Shown: positions 23,017-31,295 of the stretch, one piece after another
Numbering within the stretch: position 1 is the first letter of the stretch
Layout of the letters: the number at the start of each line of letters is the position of its first letter
Assembly (NCBI GenBank): GCA_013823135.1
Contig: PNLP01000072.1
Coordinates: 1-32,069, forward strand
DNA length: 32,069 nt
Direction of reading: 5' to 3'
Origin: Planctomycetaceae bacterium
Lineage (GTDB): Bacteria > Planctomycetota > Planctomycetia > Gemmatales > Gemmataceae
Notes under the pieces: generated by a model
What the model saw: only the letters and a program-made list of their open reading frames with translations
Told to the model about the DNA's origin: nothing
The model's database searches: none
Made by a program: the position numbers and the translations under genes

Positions 23017-24087
23017 ATGGAACATACGTCGCACGAGTTTCTCAAGTCGCTGCTCGAAACCCCCAGTCCGTCGGGGTTCGAGCAGCAGATCCAGCACGTC
23101 GTTCGCGAGCGGATGAAGCCGTTCACCGACGAACTCCGCACTGACTCGCACGGCAACGTCTTCGCCGCGCGGTTCCCCGAATCCGGTCCTGCCGATGTGC
23201 CGCGAATCATGCTCGCGGGCCATTGCGACCAGATCGGCCTCATGGTGCAGTACATCGACAGCGACGGCTACCTCTACATCCAGCCCATCGGCGGCTGGGA
23301 CATGCAAATTCTCCTCGGCCAGTACCTCACGGTGTGGGCGAAGGACGGTCCGCTCACGGGGGTCGTTGCCCGGCGTGCCATTCACCTGCTCAAGCCGGAT
23401 GAACGCAGTAAGGTGCCCGACTTCACCGACGTGTGGGTCGATATTGGTGCCAAGAACCGCGAAGAAGCCGAAGGGCTAGTACGCTGCGGCGATCCGCTCA
23501 CCTTCGCGCTCGGCTATCGTCCGCTCCGGAACAGCCTCGCGGCAAGCCCGGCGATGGACGACAAGGTCGGGCTGTGGGTGTGCATGGAAGCGGTGCGACT
23601 GCTCCAGGGTCGGCCGTTGAAGGCAGCGGTGTATGGCGTTTCGACGGTATCCGAGGAGATCGGACTTCGCGGTGCAACCACGGCTGCTTACGCGATCAAC
23701 CCGACCGTCGGCATCGCCGTGGACGTGACGCACGCCACGGATACGCCCGGCAACGACAAGAAGACGCAGGGCGACATCAAATGTGGCGGCGGGCCAGTGC
23801 TGTACCGCGGGCCGAACATCAGCCCGCGTGTGTTCGATCTTCTCGAAGCGACCGCGAAGGAGCACGGCATCCCGGTTCAGGTGCGTGGGACACCGCGTGC
23901 CACGGGCACGGATGCCAACGCCATCCAGATTGCGCGTGCGGGGGTTGCGACCGGGCTCATCGGCATCCCCAACCGTTACATGCATAGTCCGGTTGAAGTG
24001 GTGCATCTGGACGACCTGACCAACGCCGCGAAACTGCTCGCCGAGTTCTGCGCCACCGTGGGGCCAGAGACGAACTGGATTCCGTGA
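23017..24087 (+). CDS. M42-family metallo-aminopeptidase
   Basis: A 356-residue dinuclear-metal aminopeptidase of the M42 (FrvX/TET/glutamyl aminopeptidase) family, usually a cytoplasmic dodecamer that trims peptides from proteolysis. Predicted metal ligands are His69 (MLAGHCDQIG), Asp181/182 (AMDDKVGLW), Glu214 next to the catalytic Glu213 (STVSEEIGLRG), Asp236 (AVDVTHATDTP) and His323 (NRYMHSPVEVVHLDD). The set is complete, and spacing and length match the archaeal TET proteins. The start at 23017 gives the family's normal N-terminus (FLKSLLETPSPSGFE). It stands alone after the purH hairpin. Confidence 0.93.
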   Translation: MEHTSHEFLKSLLETPSPSGFEQQIQHVVRERMKPFTDELRTDSHGNVFAARFPESGPADVPRIMLAGHCDQIGLMVQYIDSDGYLYIQPIGGWDMQILLGQYLTVWAKDGPLTGVVARRAIHLLKPDERSKVPDFTDVWVDIGAKNREEAEGLVRCGDPLTFALGYRPLRNSLAASPAMDDKVGLWVCMEAVRLLQGRPLKAAVYGVSTVSEEIGLRGATTAAYAINPTVGIAVDVTHATDTPGNDKKTQGDIKCGGGPVLYRGPNISPRVFDLLEATAKEHGIPVQVRGTPRATGTDANAIQIARAGVATGLIGIPNRYMHSPVEVVHLDDLTNAAKLLAEFCATVGPETNWIP

Positions 24088-24162
24088 GCTGCGGGTGATG
24101 CTGTGGACGTTTCTTGACCAGTAGTGGCTGTCCCGTCGCCACTTGTCTTGACAACTCAGGCG

Positions 24163-24198
24163 ACCTCTAGGTCGCCTTTCACCTCCAGGTCGCCTTTC
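24163..24198. repeat. Tandem 18-bp direct repeat upstream of the response regulator
   Basis: ACCTCTAGGTCGCCTTTC (24163-24180) is followed immediately by ACCTCCAGGTCGCCTTTC (24181-24198), one mismatch in 18. The first copy with its upstream bases also forms AGGCGACCT-CT-AGGTCGCCT. Lying about 75 bases before the regulator's start, it could be an operator for autoregulation by an OmpR-type protein, since such proteins bind direct repeats. A TTGCGA/TATTTA pair (24217-24244, 16-base spacer) just downstream is a weak promoter candidate. Confidence 0.5.
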
Positions 24199-24270
24199 TC
24201 ATACGCGCCTCATCCCTTGCGAGTTAAACTTGGATGGGTATTTAGGTTACCTCCTCATCGGGGGCTATGC

Positions 24271-24981
24271 GTGCGCGTGCTGCTTATCGAAGACTCGGCT
24301 CCTATCGTGCGGGCGATCCGTCAGGGGCTTGAGGAAGAAGGGTTTGCCGTCGACGTCGCCGTGGATGGCGAAGAGGGCGACGTCAAAGCCCGCACCACGT
24401 CGTACGACGTCATCGTCCTTGACCGGATGCTGCCGAAGTTGCCCGACAAGGAAGACGGCCTCTCGCTACTTAAACGGTGGCGAGCCTCCGGGATCAACAC
24501 TCACGTTCTGGTTCTCACGGCCAAGACCAGCACTACGGACAAGGTTGCCGGGCTCGACACCGGGGCCGACGATTACCTCTCCAAGCCTTTCGAGTTTTCG
24601 GAATTGCTCGCTCGCATCCGTGCTCTGGTCCGCCGTGGGCATCAGCAGAAAGACCCGATCCTGCGCTGCTATGACCTGACGATCGACACCGCCGCCCGCA
24701 CCGTGCACCGTGCCTCGCAGGCCGTTCACCTCACGCCGCGCGAGTATGCCCTTTTGGAGTTCTTGGCGTTCCACCGCGGCAAGGTCGTGACCCGCAGTAT
24801 GATCTGGGAGCACCTCTACGACGAATACGACGAAAACACGTCGAACGTCGTGGATGTGTATATCCGCTATCTGCGGAACAAGATCGACAAGAATTTCGAA
24901 CCGCAACTAATCCTCACCCGCTGGGGCGAAGGCTACATGCTCCGGGGCGATGACGATCCGCCCGCTCCCAAGAAACTATGA
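24271..24981 (+). CDS. OmpR-family two-component response regulator
   Basis: A 236-residue transcription regulator. The receiver domain (1-~118) has the acidic pair Glu7-Asp8, phospho-acceptor Asp51 in VIVLDRMLP, Thr83 region VLVLTAK and Lys105 in LSKPFEF. The C-terminal winged helix (~130-228) shows HLTPREYALLEFLAFHRGKV and DVYIRYLRNKID. The GTG at 24271 (VRVLLIEDSA) is chosen because receiver homology begins there and GGGGG lies about 6 bases upstream. It is followed by a repeat-filled gap of 104 bases and then its likely partner kinase, so they form a two-component pair. The signal and target genes are unknown. Confidence 0.93.
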   Translation: MRVLLIEDSAPIVRAIRQGLEEEGFAVDVAVDGEEGDVKARTTSYDVIVLDRMLPKLPDKEDGLSLLKRWRASGINTHVLVLTAKTSTTDKVAGLDTGADDYLSKPFEFSELLARIRALVRRGHQQKDPILRCYDLTIDTAARTVHRASQAVHLTPREYALLEFLAFHRGKVVTRSMIWEHLYDEYDENTSNVVDVYIRYLRNKIDKNFEPQLILTRWGEGYMLRGDDDPPAPKKL

Positions 24982-25078
24982 ACGATGAACCGTGAACGAT
25001 GAATCAAAAACGAAGAGAGGAAGCGCGGATGAGTTTCGTGTAATCTAGTCATCGTTCATCTTTCAACATTCATCGTTG
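24978..25078. repeat. Imperfect inverted repeat of GAACGATGAA units between regulator and kinase
   Basis: The plus strand carries GAACGATGAACCGTGAACGA at 24980-24999, with GATGAA repeated; 25050-25078 carries the inverse (ATCGTTCATC, then CATTCATCGTT). The element begins inside the stop codon of the regulator gene and ends 7 bases before the kinase ATG, filling the gap and replacing any ribosome site for the kinase. Confidence 0.6.
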
Positions 25079-25085
25079 CCCAATC

Positions 25086-27107
25086 ATGCGTTCGATCCGC
25101 CAATCCCTGACGCTGTACCTGTTCGTGCTGCTCGCAGCCACGCTGGGAGTGGTATGGGTGGTTCTCGACCAGTTTACGGCTCGGATCCTCGACGCACGCG
25201 AAACCGCCGACCGGGATCTCATCCGCACCCGTCACGACGCACGCAGCCGTGAGGAACTTGCTCGCGTCGATCAGACACTGCTCGATCAGGCCCGTTTGCT
25301 GGGCAAGATCGTCCAGGAACGCGAACGTGAACGGTTTCACACCGAATGGGTCCGACACAGTGCAGCGCTGAGCGTTGTCCCGATGACATTCGGCCCGATT
25401 CCCTTCGGGACCAATCCCCTCGGCCAACTCGCCTGGACCGCAACCGGCAACACCCTGGGGACGTTCCCCCGGTTCAATCCCAGACTGACCCAACTGCTCC
25501 GCATTCACTTCGCGAACCTCCCGATTCCAGACGAATACATTCAACACTTCGACGATGAAAATCGGAGTGTCGAATACTTCCAGATCAACACGGCCGCAGG
25601 CCGCGATTGGAGGTCGAGTTCCCTTGGAACCCGGAAACTGCCATTCGACCCAACGGAACTGGACGGCAAACCAGCCGATCCCACCAAACCGTCCGAAACG
25701 GTGAACGTCCCCGACTGGAAGATTGGACCTGCGGTCATCGGGCCGGAGAACGAGAACGTGCGGCGGGTTGTTTACCAGATGCCTCATCTGAGTGGCACGG
25801 CGACCTTTGGTCGGTTCTGGTCCCGCGTACCAAGCGGGGGTGGCCGTGAGGAACGCAAAGAGGAACGCCCACCGCCTCCGGGCTTTAGTGGGTCATCCCG
25901 GTCGCTTGTCGGGTCGTGGACGTCGTGGGCACTCACGGGGATTGGGAGCCCACCACCGGGGCTTTCGAGTGGATCGCCACCCACTCCTCCACCCACCCCG
26001 ACTCTCGATTCGTTGCCAAGGCTCTACATCCAGTGTGCCCGTCCGCAAGCCGCCATCGACGCCGTGCTTACTCGGTTCGCGGCCGAACGAGATCAGGAGT
26101 TGACGCAACTCGCGACGGAAATCAGCGAGGCCCGCTACAGCGTTCGCGTCTGGGCAGCCGCCATCGCGCTCGTTGCGTTCCTGGGTGTCGCCCTCGGTGG
26201 ACCGGTGTTGGTGAGCCGCGGACTCCGCCCGGTCGGGAAGCTTTCCGATGCGGTGAGCCGCGTTTCGGAACGCGACTTCAAACTTGATCACGACGGCACC
26301 GATCTGGCGATCGAGCTGGTGCCCATTCACGACCGCCTGGTCCAGACGCTCGACATGCTCCAGCGTGCGTTTTCTCGGGAGAAGCAAGCCGTGGCGGACA
26401 TTTCGCACGAACTGAGGACGCCCATTGCCGCGCTCATGGCGACGATCGACGTGACCCTTCGCAAGCCGCGAACCTCCGAGCAATACCGGGCGACTCTCGA
26501 AGAGTGCCGGGTAATCTCCAAGCAACTTGGCCAACTCGTCGAACGGATCATGACTCTCGCGTCGCTCGACGCCGGGAACGACCGCACCATGCTATCGCGC
26601 ACCGACGTGGCAGACCTGGCCTCGGGGTGTGTGGCCGTGATTCGCCCGCTGGCCGCAGCGAACTCGATTACAGTCGAGGTGCGTGCCGATGACCCGATGG
26701 AACTCGAACTCGACACGGACCCCGGCAAACTCCGCGAAGTGCTGATGAACCTGCTGCACAATGCTGTCGAGTACAACAAGCCCGGTGGTACGATCGAACT
26801 GCGTGCCCGCCGACTTCCGAACTCGGTGGTTCTGGAGGTTCAGGACACGGGGATCGGCATGTCCGCAGAGGTGAAGGACAAGATCTTCGAGCGGTTCTAC
26901 CGAGCGGATCCGTCGCGGCATTCCACCGGTGTTCACGCCGGACTTGGGCTGGCGATCGTGAGGGAGTACGTCACACGTCTGGAAGGGACGATCGTCGTCG
27001 AGAGCGCACCCGGAAGCGGTAGCCTGTTCCGTGTGACCTTGCCTGCGCAACCTGCCGCGAGTCTGACTACCGACCCCGCCGACGAGTCCCTGACCACCGC
27101 GATGTAA
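25086..27107 (+). CDS. Membrane sensor histidine kinase
   Basis: A 673-residue sensor kinase. Membrane helix one (~9-29) and helix two (~353-378) enclose a long extracytoplasmic region of ~320 residues. This ends in a low-complexity Pro/Ser/Gly stretch (GIGSPPPGLSSGSPPTPPP region, ~255-305). After a HAMP-like linker (RGLRPVGKLSDAVSRVSERD) comes the dimerisation helix with phospho-acceptor His441 in ADISHELRTPIAAL. The ATPase domain has the N-box LMNLLHNAVEYN, DTGIGMS and GLGLAIVREYVTRL. All catalytic motifs are intact. The ATG at 25086 has no visible ribosome site, since the preceding gap is repeat sequence. It pairs with the response regulator just upstream; the sensed signal is unknown. Confidence 0.93.
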   Translation: MRSIRQSLTLYLFVLLAATLGVVWVVLDQFTARILDARETADRDLIRTRHDARSREELARVDQTLLDQARLLGKIVQERERERFHTEWVRHSAALSVVPMTFGPIPFGTNPLGQLAWTATGNTLGTFPRFNPRLTQLLRIHFANLPIPDEYIQHFDDENRSVEYFQINTAAGRDWRSSSLGTRKLPFDPTELDGKPADPTKPSETVNVPDWKIGPAVIGPENENVRRVVYQMPHLSGTATFGRFWSRVPSGGGREERKEERPPPPGFSGSSRSLVGSWTSWALTGIGSPPPGLSSGSPPTPPPTPTLDSLPRLYIQCARPQAAIDAVLTRFAAERDQELTQLATEISEARYSVRVWAAAIALVAFLGVALGGPVLVSRGLRPVGKLSDAVSRVSERDFKLDHDGTDLAIELVPIHDRLVQTLDMLQRAFSREKQAVADISHELRTPIAALMATIDVTLRKPRTSEQYRATLEECRVISKQLGQLVERIMTLASLDAGNDRTMLSRTDVADLASGCVAVIRPLAAANSITVEVRADDPMELELDTDPGKLREVLMNLLHNAVEYNKPGGTIELRARRLPNSVVLEVQDTGIGMSAEVKDKIFERFYRADPSRHSTGVHAGLGLAIVREYVTRLEGTIVVESAPGSGSLFRVTLPAQPAASLTTDPADESLTTAM

Positions 27108-27120
27108 GCCGGAACCCCCG

Positions 27121-27369
27121 TCACTTCGCACGCGCCGTTTCCCACTCCATCGTCGGGAGGTTGGCGGGCTTGGGTGCGTGTGGTGCGAGCGGCTCGCGGA
27201 AATGGCCGTAGTCCGGGCCGTGAGCCATCTCGGAATTGCCCCAGATTGCCGCACCGTTTCGCAGGAGTGGGTCGTGCCCGTACGGTCGCTTCGAGAACCC
27301 GCAACCAGTTATGGTGGCAGGGAAAGCGGCGACGGCCAGGAATAGCAGACACCTGCGCAGCCGACCCAT
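27121..27369 (-). CDS. Small predicted lipoprotein
   Basis: An 82-residue protein. A basic start (MGRLRRC) and hydrophobic stretch lead to the lipobox TITGC, placing the lipid-modified cysteine near residue 23. The mature part is short, Pro/His-rich and without a recognised domain (GFSKRPYGHDPLLRNGAAIW and a tail PLAPHAPKPANLPTMEW). Short lipoproteins of this style are common in planctomycetes. The ATG at 27369 is chosen because the signal peptide begins there; the ribosome site is weak. It lies 70 bases after the HEAT-repeat gene on the same strand and converges with the histidine kinase 13 bases away. Confidence 0.68.
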   Translation of the reverse strand: MGRLRRCLLFLAVAAFPATITGCGFSKRPYGHDPLLRNGAAIWGNSEMAHGPDYGHFREPLAPHAPKPANLPTMEWETARAK

Positions 27370-27439
27370 CGGCGTTCCCGGTGTGGAGTTAGGTACTGCA
27401 GGTGGTATCGGCAAGGCTGGGGATCGGGGTTGAGCCGAT

Positions 27440-28981
27440 TCAACCGATTGGGCCAAGGATGTGTTCGCGGAGTTGTTCGACGGCCTCGGCAGCGGTCAGT
27501 GCCGTTTCGCGGTCACCCGATTCGGCCAGTTCTTGAATGTCCGGCCAGAGCCAGCTCAGTTCGTCCGAAGCAATTCGCACGATGCTCGCGGTCTGCACTG
27601 CGGGTTCTTCGGAGGCCAACCCCGCGGCGATCTCGTTCAACGCAGCCCGCTCCCCGAGCCTGGCCAAAGCCGAAACGGCGGCGGTTCGTGTTTCAGGGTC
27701 GGTGTCCGTGCGAAGGACACGCAGAACTCGCATGACGGCGGCGGGATCGCAAGGTGGCCACCAGCCGAGCGACGCGGTTGCGGCGCGTCGAATCTCGGGA
27801 TCGGTTCCGGATGCCGCCCGGAGGAGGACGGCTTCACTTTCCGGTCCTGCATGCCCGCGGAGGGCCGACAGGAGATGCGGTAACCGCCTCTGATTCCGAC
27901 GCGAGTCGAGCCATCGGGACGCCTGTGAAGCCAGGACCGGTCCGGCAGATGGCGACTTCGACCATGTCAGGCAGCGGATCGCATCCGCCCACCACACGCT
28001 CCGAGGGTCTGGGAGGTGGGGGAATAGCCGAGTCACATCGGCCCGGAACTCGAACACGCACCGCAGGATCGCGGCCTGCTCATCGACGGACGCGACGGGG
28101 AACCGGGCGAGCAGTCGATCCGGCGCGCTCCGCAACCAGTCGGCTCGGTGAGCGGATGACAGGAACAGCCTTACGCCCTGGTGCTCGGTAACCAGTTGCA
28201 TGTCTTCATCGAGCAGTTGCACCCAGTGACCCAGTCGGCGTGATACACGCTCGGTTTCGAGCAACGCGAATGTTAGCCAGGGGTCGGGGTGTTCGGGTGC
28301 GGATTCGCTCAGTGTCGCGAGGAGTTCACCGAGACCGGCGCGAAGCATGCAGCCGGGGTCGATCGTGCCATCCCGGCAACCGCGACACACCGCCGCGATC
28401 GCTCGAAGTGCGGCGCGACCCGTGGGGTTTCTGAGATCGTTCAGTGTGCTGGCGAAGTTTGGAAATGCGACCGCCTCGGCAGCGAGGACCGTTCCTGCGG
28501 GCAGGCCCGAAGCTGCATCCACACATCGCAGCACGGCGGGCAATGCGAGATCGTGGTGGAGGTGCCGCAGGCCCGCGGCCACGTCGGCCCAGTACCAGGT
28601 TTGCTCGATGGGGTCGTGGGTGAGTTGTCGCCCGAGTTGGCGTTCGAGAACTCGCCCGGCCTCGGGAGTGCCGACGGCAGCAAGGGCTCGCACTTGCACG
28701 GCGAACCCGACCCCCGGCTTCAGTTCGCGTTCCACTTCACCGCCACGCCCGGTTCGGAAGAGTTCCTTGAAGTGGGCTGCGGTTGCGATCACGGCCGTCT
28801 CGCCGAGCCGCCCACCTGCGAGAAGGTGACGGTGCTGCCGGTCCACGGCGGAAGTGGTCGTGGATCGCGGGGTGACCGGGCGTGGCAATAGCCACCGTCG
28901 CCGGTACGGGTTGCGATACCCGAGCCAGAACAGCCCAACCGCCGCGACAGTAATGAAGACCCACAGCATGGTTCGTGCCAT
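27440..28981 (-). CDS. Membrane-anchored HEAT-repeat protein
   Basis: A 513-residue protein. One N-terminal membrane helix (MARTMLWVFITVAAVGLFWL) is followed by a basic stretch (YRNPYRRRW) and a helical domain. HEAT-like repeats are clear in the last third: PEIRRAATASLGWW, DPETRTAAVSALARLGERA, LNEIAAGLASEEPAVQTASI and ALTAAEAVEQL. The arginine-rich start suggests a cytoplasmic orientation of the bulk. Such scaffolds bind proteins, but the partner is unknown. The start at 28981 places the helix at the N-terminus; the frame remains open to 29050 through a hairpin and into proA, which argues against longer starts. It follows proA by 34 bases. Confidence 0.8.
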   Translation of the reverse strand: MARTMLWVFITVAAVGLFWLGYRNPYRRRWLLPRPVTPRSTTTSAVDRQHRHLLAGGRLGETAVIATAAHFKELFRTGRGGEVERELKPGVGFAVQVRALAAVGTPEAGRVLERQLGRQLTHDPIEQTWYWADVAAGLRHLHHDLALPAVLRCVDAASGLPAGTVLAAEAVAFPNFASTLNDLRNPTGRAALRAIAAVCRGCRDGTIDPGCMLRAGLGELLATLSESAPEHPDPWLTFALLETERVSRRLGHWVQLLDEDMQLVTEHQGVRLFLSSAHRADWLRSAPDRLLARFPVASVDEQAAILRCVFEFRADVTRLFPHLPDPRSVWWADAIRCLTWSKSPSAGPVLASQASRWLDSRRNQRRLPHLLSALRGHAGPESEAVLLRAASGTDPEIRRAATASLGWWPPCDPAAVMRVLRVLRTDTDPETRTAAVSALARLGERAALNEIAAGLASEEPAVQTASIVRIASDELSWLWPDIQELAESGDRETALTAAEAVEQLREHILGPIG

Positions 28982-28984
28982 TAG

Positions 28985-29012
28985 AAGCCCACCCATTACT
29001 AGGGATGGGCTT
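28985..29012 (-). terminator. Hairpin between proA and the HEAT-repeat gene
   Basis: The bases AAGCCCACCCAT and AGGGATGGGCTT form an imperfect stem (two mismatches) with a 4-base loop immediately after the proA stop. There is no T-run, so it is more likely a processing or attenuating hairpin than an efficient terminator. Confidence 0.35.
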
Positions 29013-29015
29013 GGA

Positions 29016-30329
29016 TCACTCTCGCACCTGTCCATCGCCGGTGACAACATACTTGTACGTCGTCAGTTCACGCAACCCACATGGGCCACGGGCGTGAAAC
29101 TTGTCCGTGCTGATACCAATTTCCGCCCCGAGCCCCAACTCGAATCCGTCGTTGAACCGCGTGCTGGCGTTCACAATGACGGCTGCCGAATCGACCCGTT
29201 GCGTGAATCGGCGGGCCGCGCTCAGTTCGCGGGTGACGATCGCATCCGTGTGCTTTGAGCCGTGTTCGTTAATATGTGACACCGCAGCGTCCAACGTTTC
29301 AACTACCTTCACTGAGATTATCAGGTCGAGGAATTCGGCTCGGTGGTCGGCGTCTGTCGCGGCCTTTGCACTGGGAATCCGTTTGCGGGTTTCTTCGCAA
29401 CCGCGAATCTCGACGCCGCGTGCGGAGAGTGCCGCGCCGATTCGTGGCAGAAACACGTCCGCGACCGCTGCGTGAACCAACAGGCTCTCGGCAGCGTTGC
29501 AAACCCCAGGCCGCGCACACTTCGCGTTCACCACGATTCGCTCGGCCATGTCCAGGTCCGCTGCCGCATCGACGTAAACGTGGCAGTTTCCGTCGTAGTG
29601 CTTCATCACGGGCATCAGCGCATCGGCCACGACTCGCTCAATCAACCCCTTACCGCCACGGGGAATGGCGAGGTCGATCAGTTGTGGCATTCGCAGGAAG
29701 TGCCCGACAGCCTCGCGATCCGTGGTCGCCACCAACTGCACGGCATCAGCGGGTAGTCCGCAGCGTGCCAGTTCCTCCGCGAGAATGCGGTGCAACGCCG
29801 TGTTCGAGTGAATCGCCTCTTTGCCGCCACGGAGAATGACCGCGTTGCCGCTTTTCACGCACAGTGCCGCGGCATCGGCCGTCACGTTTGGCCGGGATTC
29901 GTAGATGAAGAACACAACGCCAATCGGCACACCAACCTTGAGCACTTGCAACCCGTTCGGTCGCATCCCGCCTTCGCGCACCTCACCAACGGGGTCGGGC
30001 AGGGCAGCGACTTGCCGGAGCCCGTCGGCTGCGGCCTTGATGCGAGCGGGGGTCAGTCTCAGCCGGTCGATCGCCGCGGCGTTCAGGCCGAAGCCGGGGG
30101 CGGCGGCGACGTCGCCTGCATTCGCTTCGAGCAGTTCCGGCGCGCGGGCTTCGAGCGTGCTCGCTGCCGCGAGCAACCATGCGTTCTTCATGGCGGTCGG
30201 GAGGCTTACAAGCAGTTCGGACGCAGCCTTGGCGCGTTCGGCCATTCCCCGGCACGACGCGACGAGTGTTTCAGGCGAGCCCGGGGTGTAAGCCCCGGGA
30301 GTCTCAACATTCTTGAGTGCAACGGTCAC
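29016..30329 (-). CDS. proA: Glutamate-5-semialdehyde dehydrogenase (gamma-glutamyl phosphate reductase)
   Basis: A 437-residue enzyme of proline synthesis that reduces gamma-glutamyl phosphate with NADPH. Family blocks are intact: VGVPIGVVFFIYESRPNVT, CVKSGNAVILRGGKEA, IPRGGKGLI, the catalytic Cys277 in CARPGVCNAAESLLV, and DFSTRFNDG-like STRFNDGFELGLGAEIGIST. The first ~22 residues precede the usual ProA start and include PGAYTPGS (residues ~11-18), which is encoded by a palindromic repeat. The GTG at 30329 begins this tail; the conserved part starts at GMAERAKAAS (residue 28). It follows folP by 54 bases. proB is not nearby. Confidence 0.95.
   Translation of the reverse strand: MTVALKNVETPGAYTPGSPETLVASCRGMAERAKAASELLVSLPTAMKNAWLLAAASTLEARAPELLEANAGDVAAAPGFGLNAAAIDRLRLTPARIKAAADGLRQVAALPDPVGEVREGGMRPNGLQVLKVGVPIGVVFFIYESRPNVTADAAALCVKSGNAVILRGGKEAIHSNTALHRILAEELARCGLPADAVQLVATTDREAVGHFLRMPQLIDLAIPRGGKGLIERVVADALMPVMKHYDGNCHVYVDAAADLDMAERIVVNAKCARPGVCNAAESLLVHAAVADVFLPRIGAALSARGVEIRGCEETRKRIPSAKAATDADHRAEFLDLIISVKVVETLDAAVSHINEHGSKHTDAIVTRELSAARRFTQRVDSAAVIVNASTRFNDGFELGLGAEIGISTDKFHARGPCGLRELTTYKYVVTGDGQVRE
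30280..30299. repeat. Palindromic repeat inside the 5' end of proA
   Basis: CCCGGGG-TGTAAG-CCCCGGG has perfect 7-bp arms and is translated on minus as PGAYTPG in ProA. The plus-strand run GTAAGCCCCGGGAGTCT (30288-30304) closely matches GTAAGCCCCCCGAGTCT in the purH leader (21275-21291), so both appear to belong to one dispersed repeat family. Confidence 0.7.
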
Positions 30330-30383
30330 GGCAAACTCAGTTGTGAAGTTCGTGGAGTAACGGATTGTAGCAGTCCCGGGCCG

Positions 30384-31232
30384 TCAGCGCCGAGACCGGT
30401 TGATCGCTTCGAGCAGCACAGCGGCGTCACGTGTCGCGGCGACATCGTGAACTCGCAACAGGTGTGCCTCGTTTTTTGCAGCAGCAAAAGACGACACAGC
30501 CAGCGATCCTGCCATCCGTTCGTTTTTCTCGCGTCCACAGAGTTTCCCGATGAAGCCTTTGCGTGAGACGCCCAGACACAACGGACGGCCGAACCTTGCG
30601 AATTCGCCAAGATTCGCCAGCAGTTCGAGGTTGTGCTCGAGCGTTTTCCCAAACCCGATTCCGGGATCGAGACACACGGCCTCCAGGGGAATACCCGATT
30701 TCGCCAAACCCCGCAATCGCTCCTCGAAGAACTCGACCACTTCACGGACGACATCCCCATACTGTGGGTTCACTTGCATCGTCTGTGGCGTCCCCTGCAT
30801 GTGCATCACAATCACGCCGGCACGGTGTTCCGCAGCGACGCGGACCAATTCCGGATCGCGAAAACCCGCCACATCGTTGATGATGGCCGCACCCGCTTCC
30901 AGGCAGCGTTGCGCGACCTCCGGCTTCATCGTGTCCACGGAAATGGTCGCGGCGGTGCGGCGAGCCAGTTCCGCAACGACCGGGACGACCCGGCGTAACT
31001 CTTCTTCCAGCGGAACGGGTTCGGCGCCGGGACGGGTCGATTCACCGCCGACATCGAGGATGTCCGCACCCGCGGCGATGAGTTTCAGGCCGTGTGCGAC
31101 GGCGTTTGTTGTTTCAGTGAAGTGGCCGCCGTCGGAGAAACTATCCGGGGTGACGTTCACGATCCCCATGACGAGCGGCCGGGGGCCAAACTCGATAACG
31201 CGATCGCGGAGGTGCCAGCGAAGGGGTTCCAT
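30384..31232 (-). CDS. folP: Dihydropteroate synthase
   Basis: A 282-residue TIM-barrel enzyme that joins p-aminobenzoate to the pterin diphosphate in folate synthesis. Signatures: MGIVNVTPDSFSDGG, ILDVGGESTRPGAEP, ISVDTMKPEVA, INDVAGF, VMHMQGTPQTMQ, LDPGIGFGKTLEHN and GVSRKGFIG; all substrate-binding motifs are intact. The ATG at 31232 gives a normal N-terminus (MEPLRWHLRDRVIEFG); the frame is open to 31295 only through the terminator of the upstream gene. It is probably the first gene of a minus-strand group with proA, the HEAT-repeat gene and the lipoprotein. Confidence 0.96.
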   Translation of the reverse strand: MEPLRWHLRDRVIEFGPRPLVMGIVNVTPDSFSDGGHFTETTNAVAHGLKLIAAGADILDVGGESTRPGAEPVPLEEELRRVVPVVAELARRTAATISVDTMKPEVAQRCLEAGAAIINDVAGFRDPELVRVAAEHRAGVIVMHMQGTPQTMQVNPQYGDVVREVVEFFEERLRGLAKSGIPLEAVCLDPGIGFGKTLEHNLELLANLGEFARFGRPLCLGVSRKGFIGKLCGREKNERMAGSLAVSSFAAAKNEAHLLRVHDVAATRDAAVLLEAINRSRR

Positions 31233-31246
31233 AAGGTCAATCAACG

Positions 31247-31277
31247 AAAAACGCCCGCCCGATGCAACGGGCGGGCG
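31247..31277 (-). terminator. Rho-independent terminator of the glutathione peroxidase gene
   Basis: Read on minus, CGCCCGCCC, an 8-base loop and GGGCGGGCG are followed by TTTTT. It lies 19 bases after the peroxidase stop and ends 15 bases before the folP start, separating the two transcription units. Confidence 0.85.
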
Positions 31278-31295
31278 TCGTAGTTGTAGCGTCAA

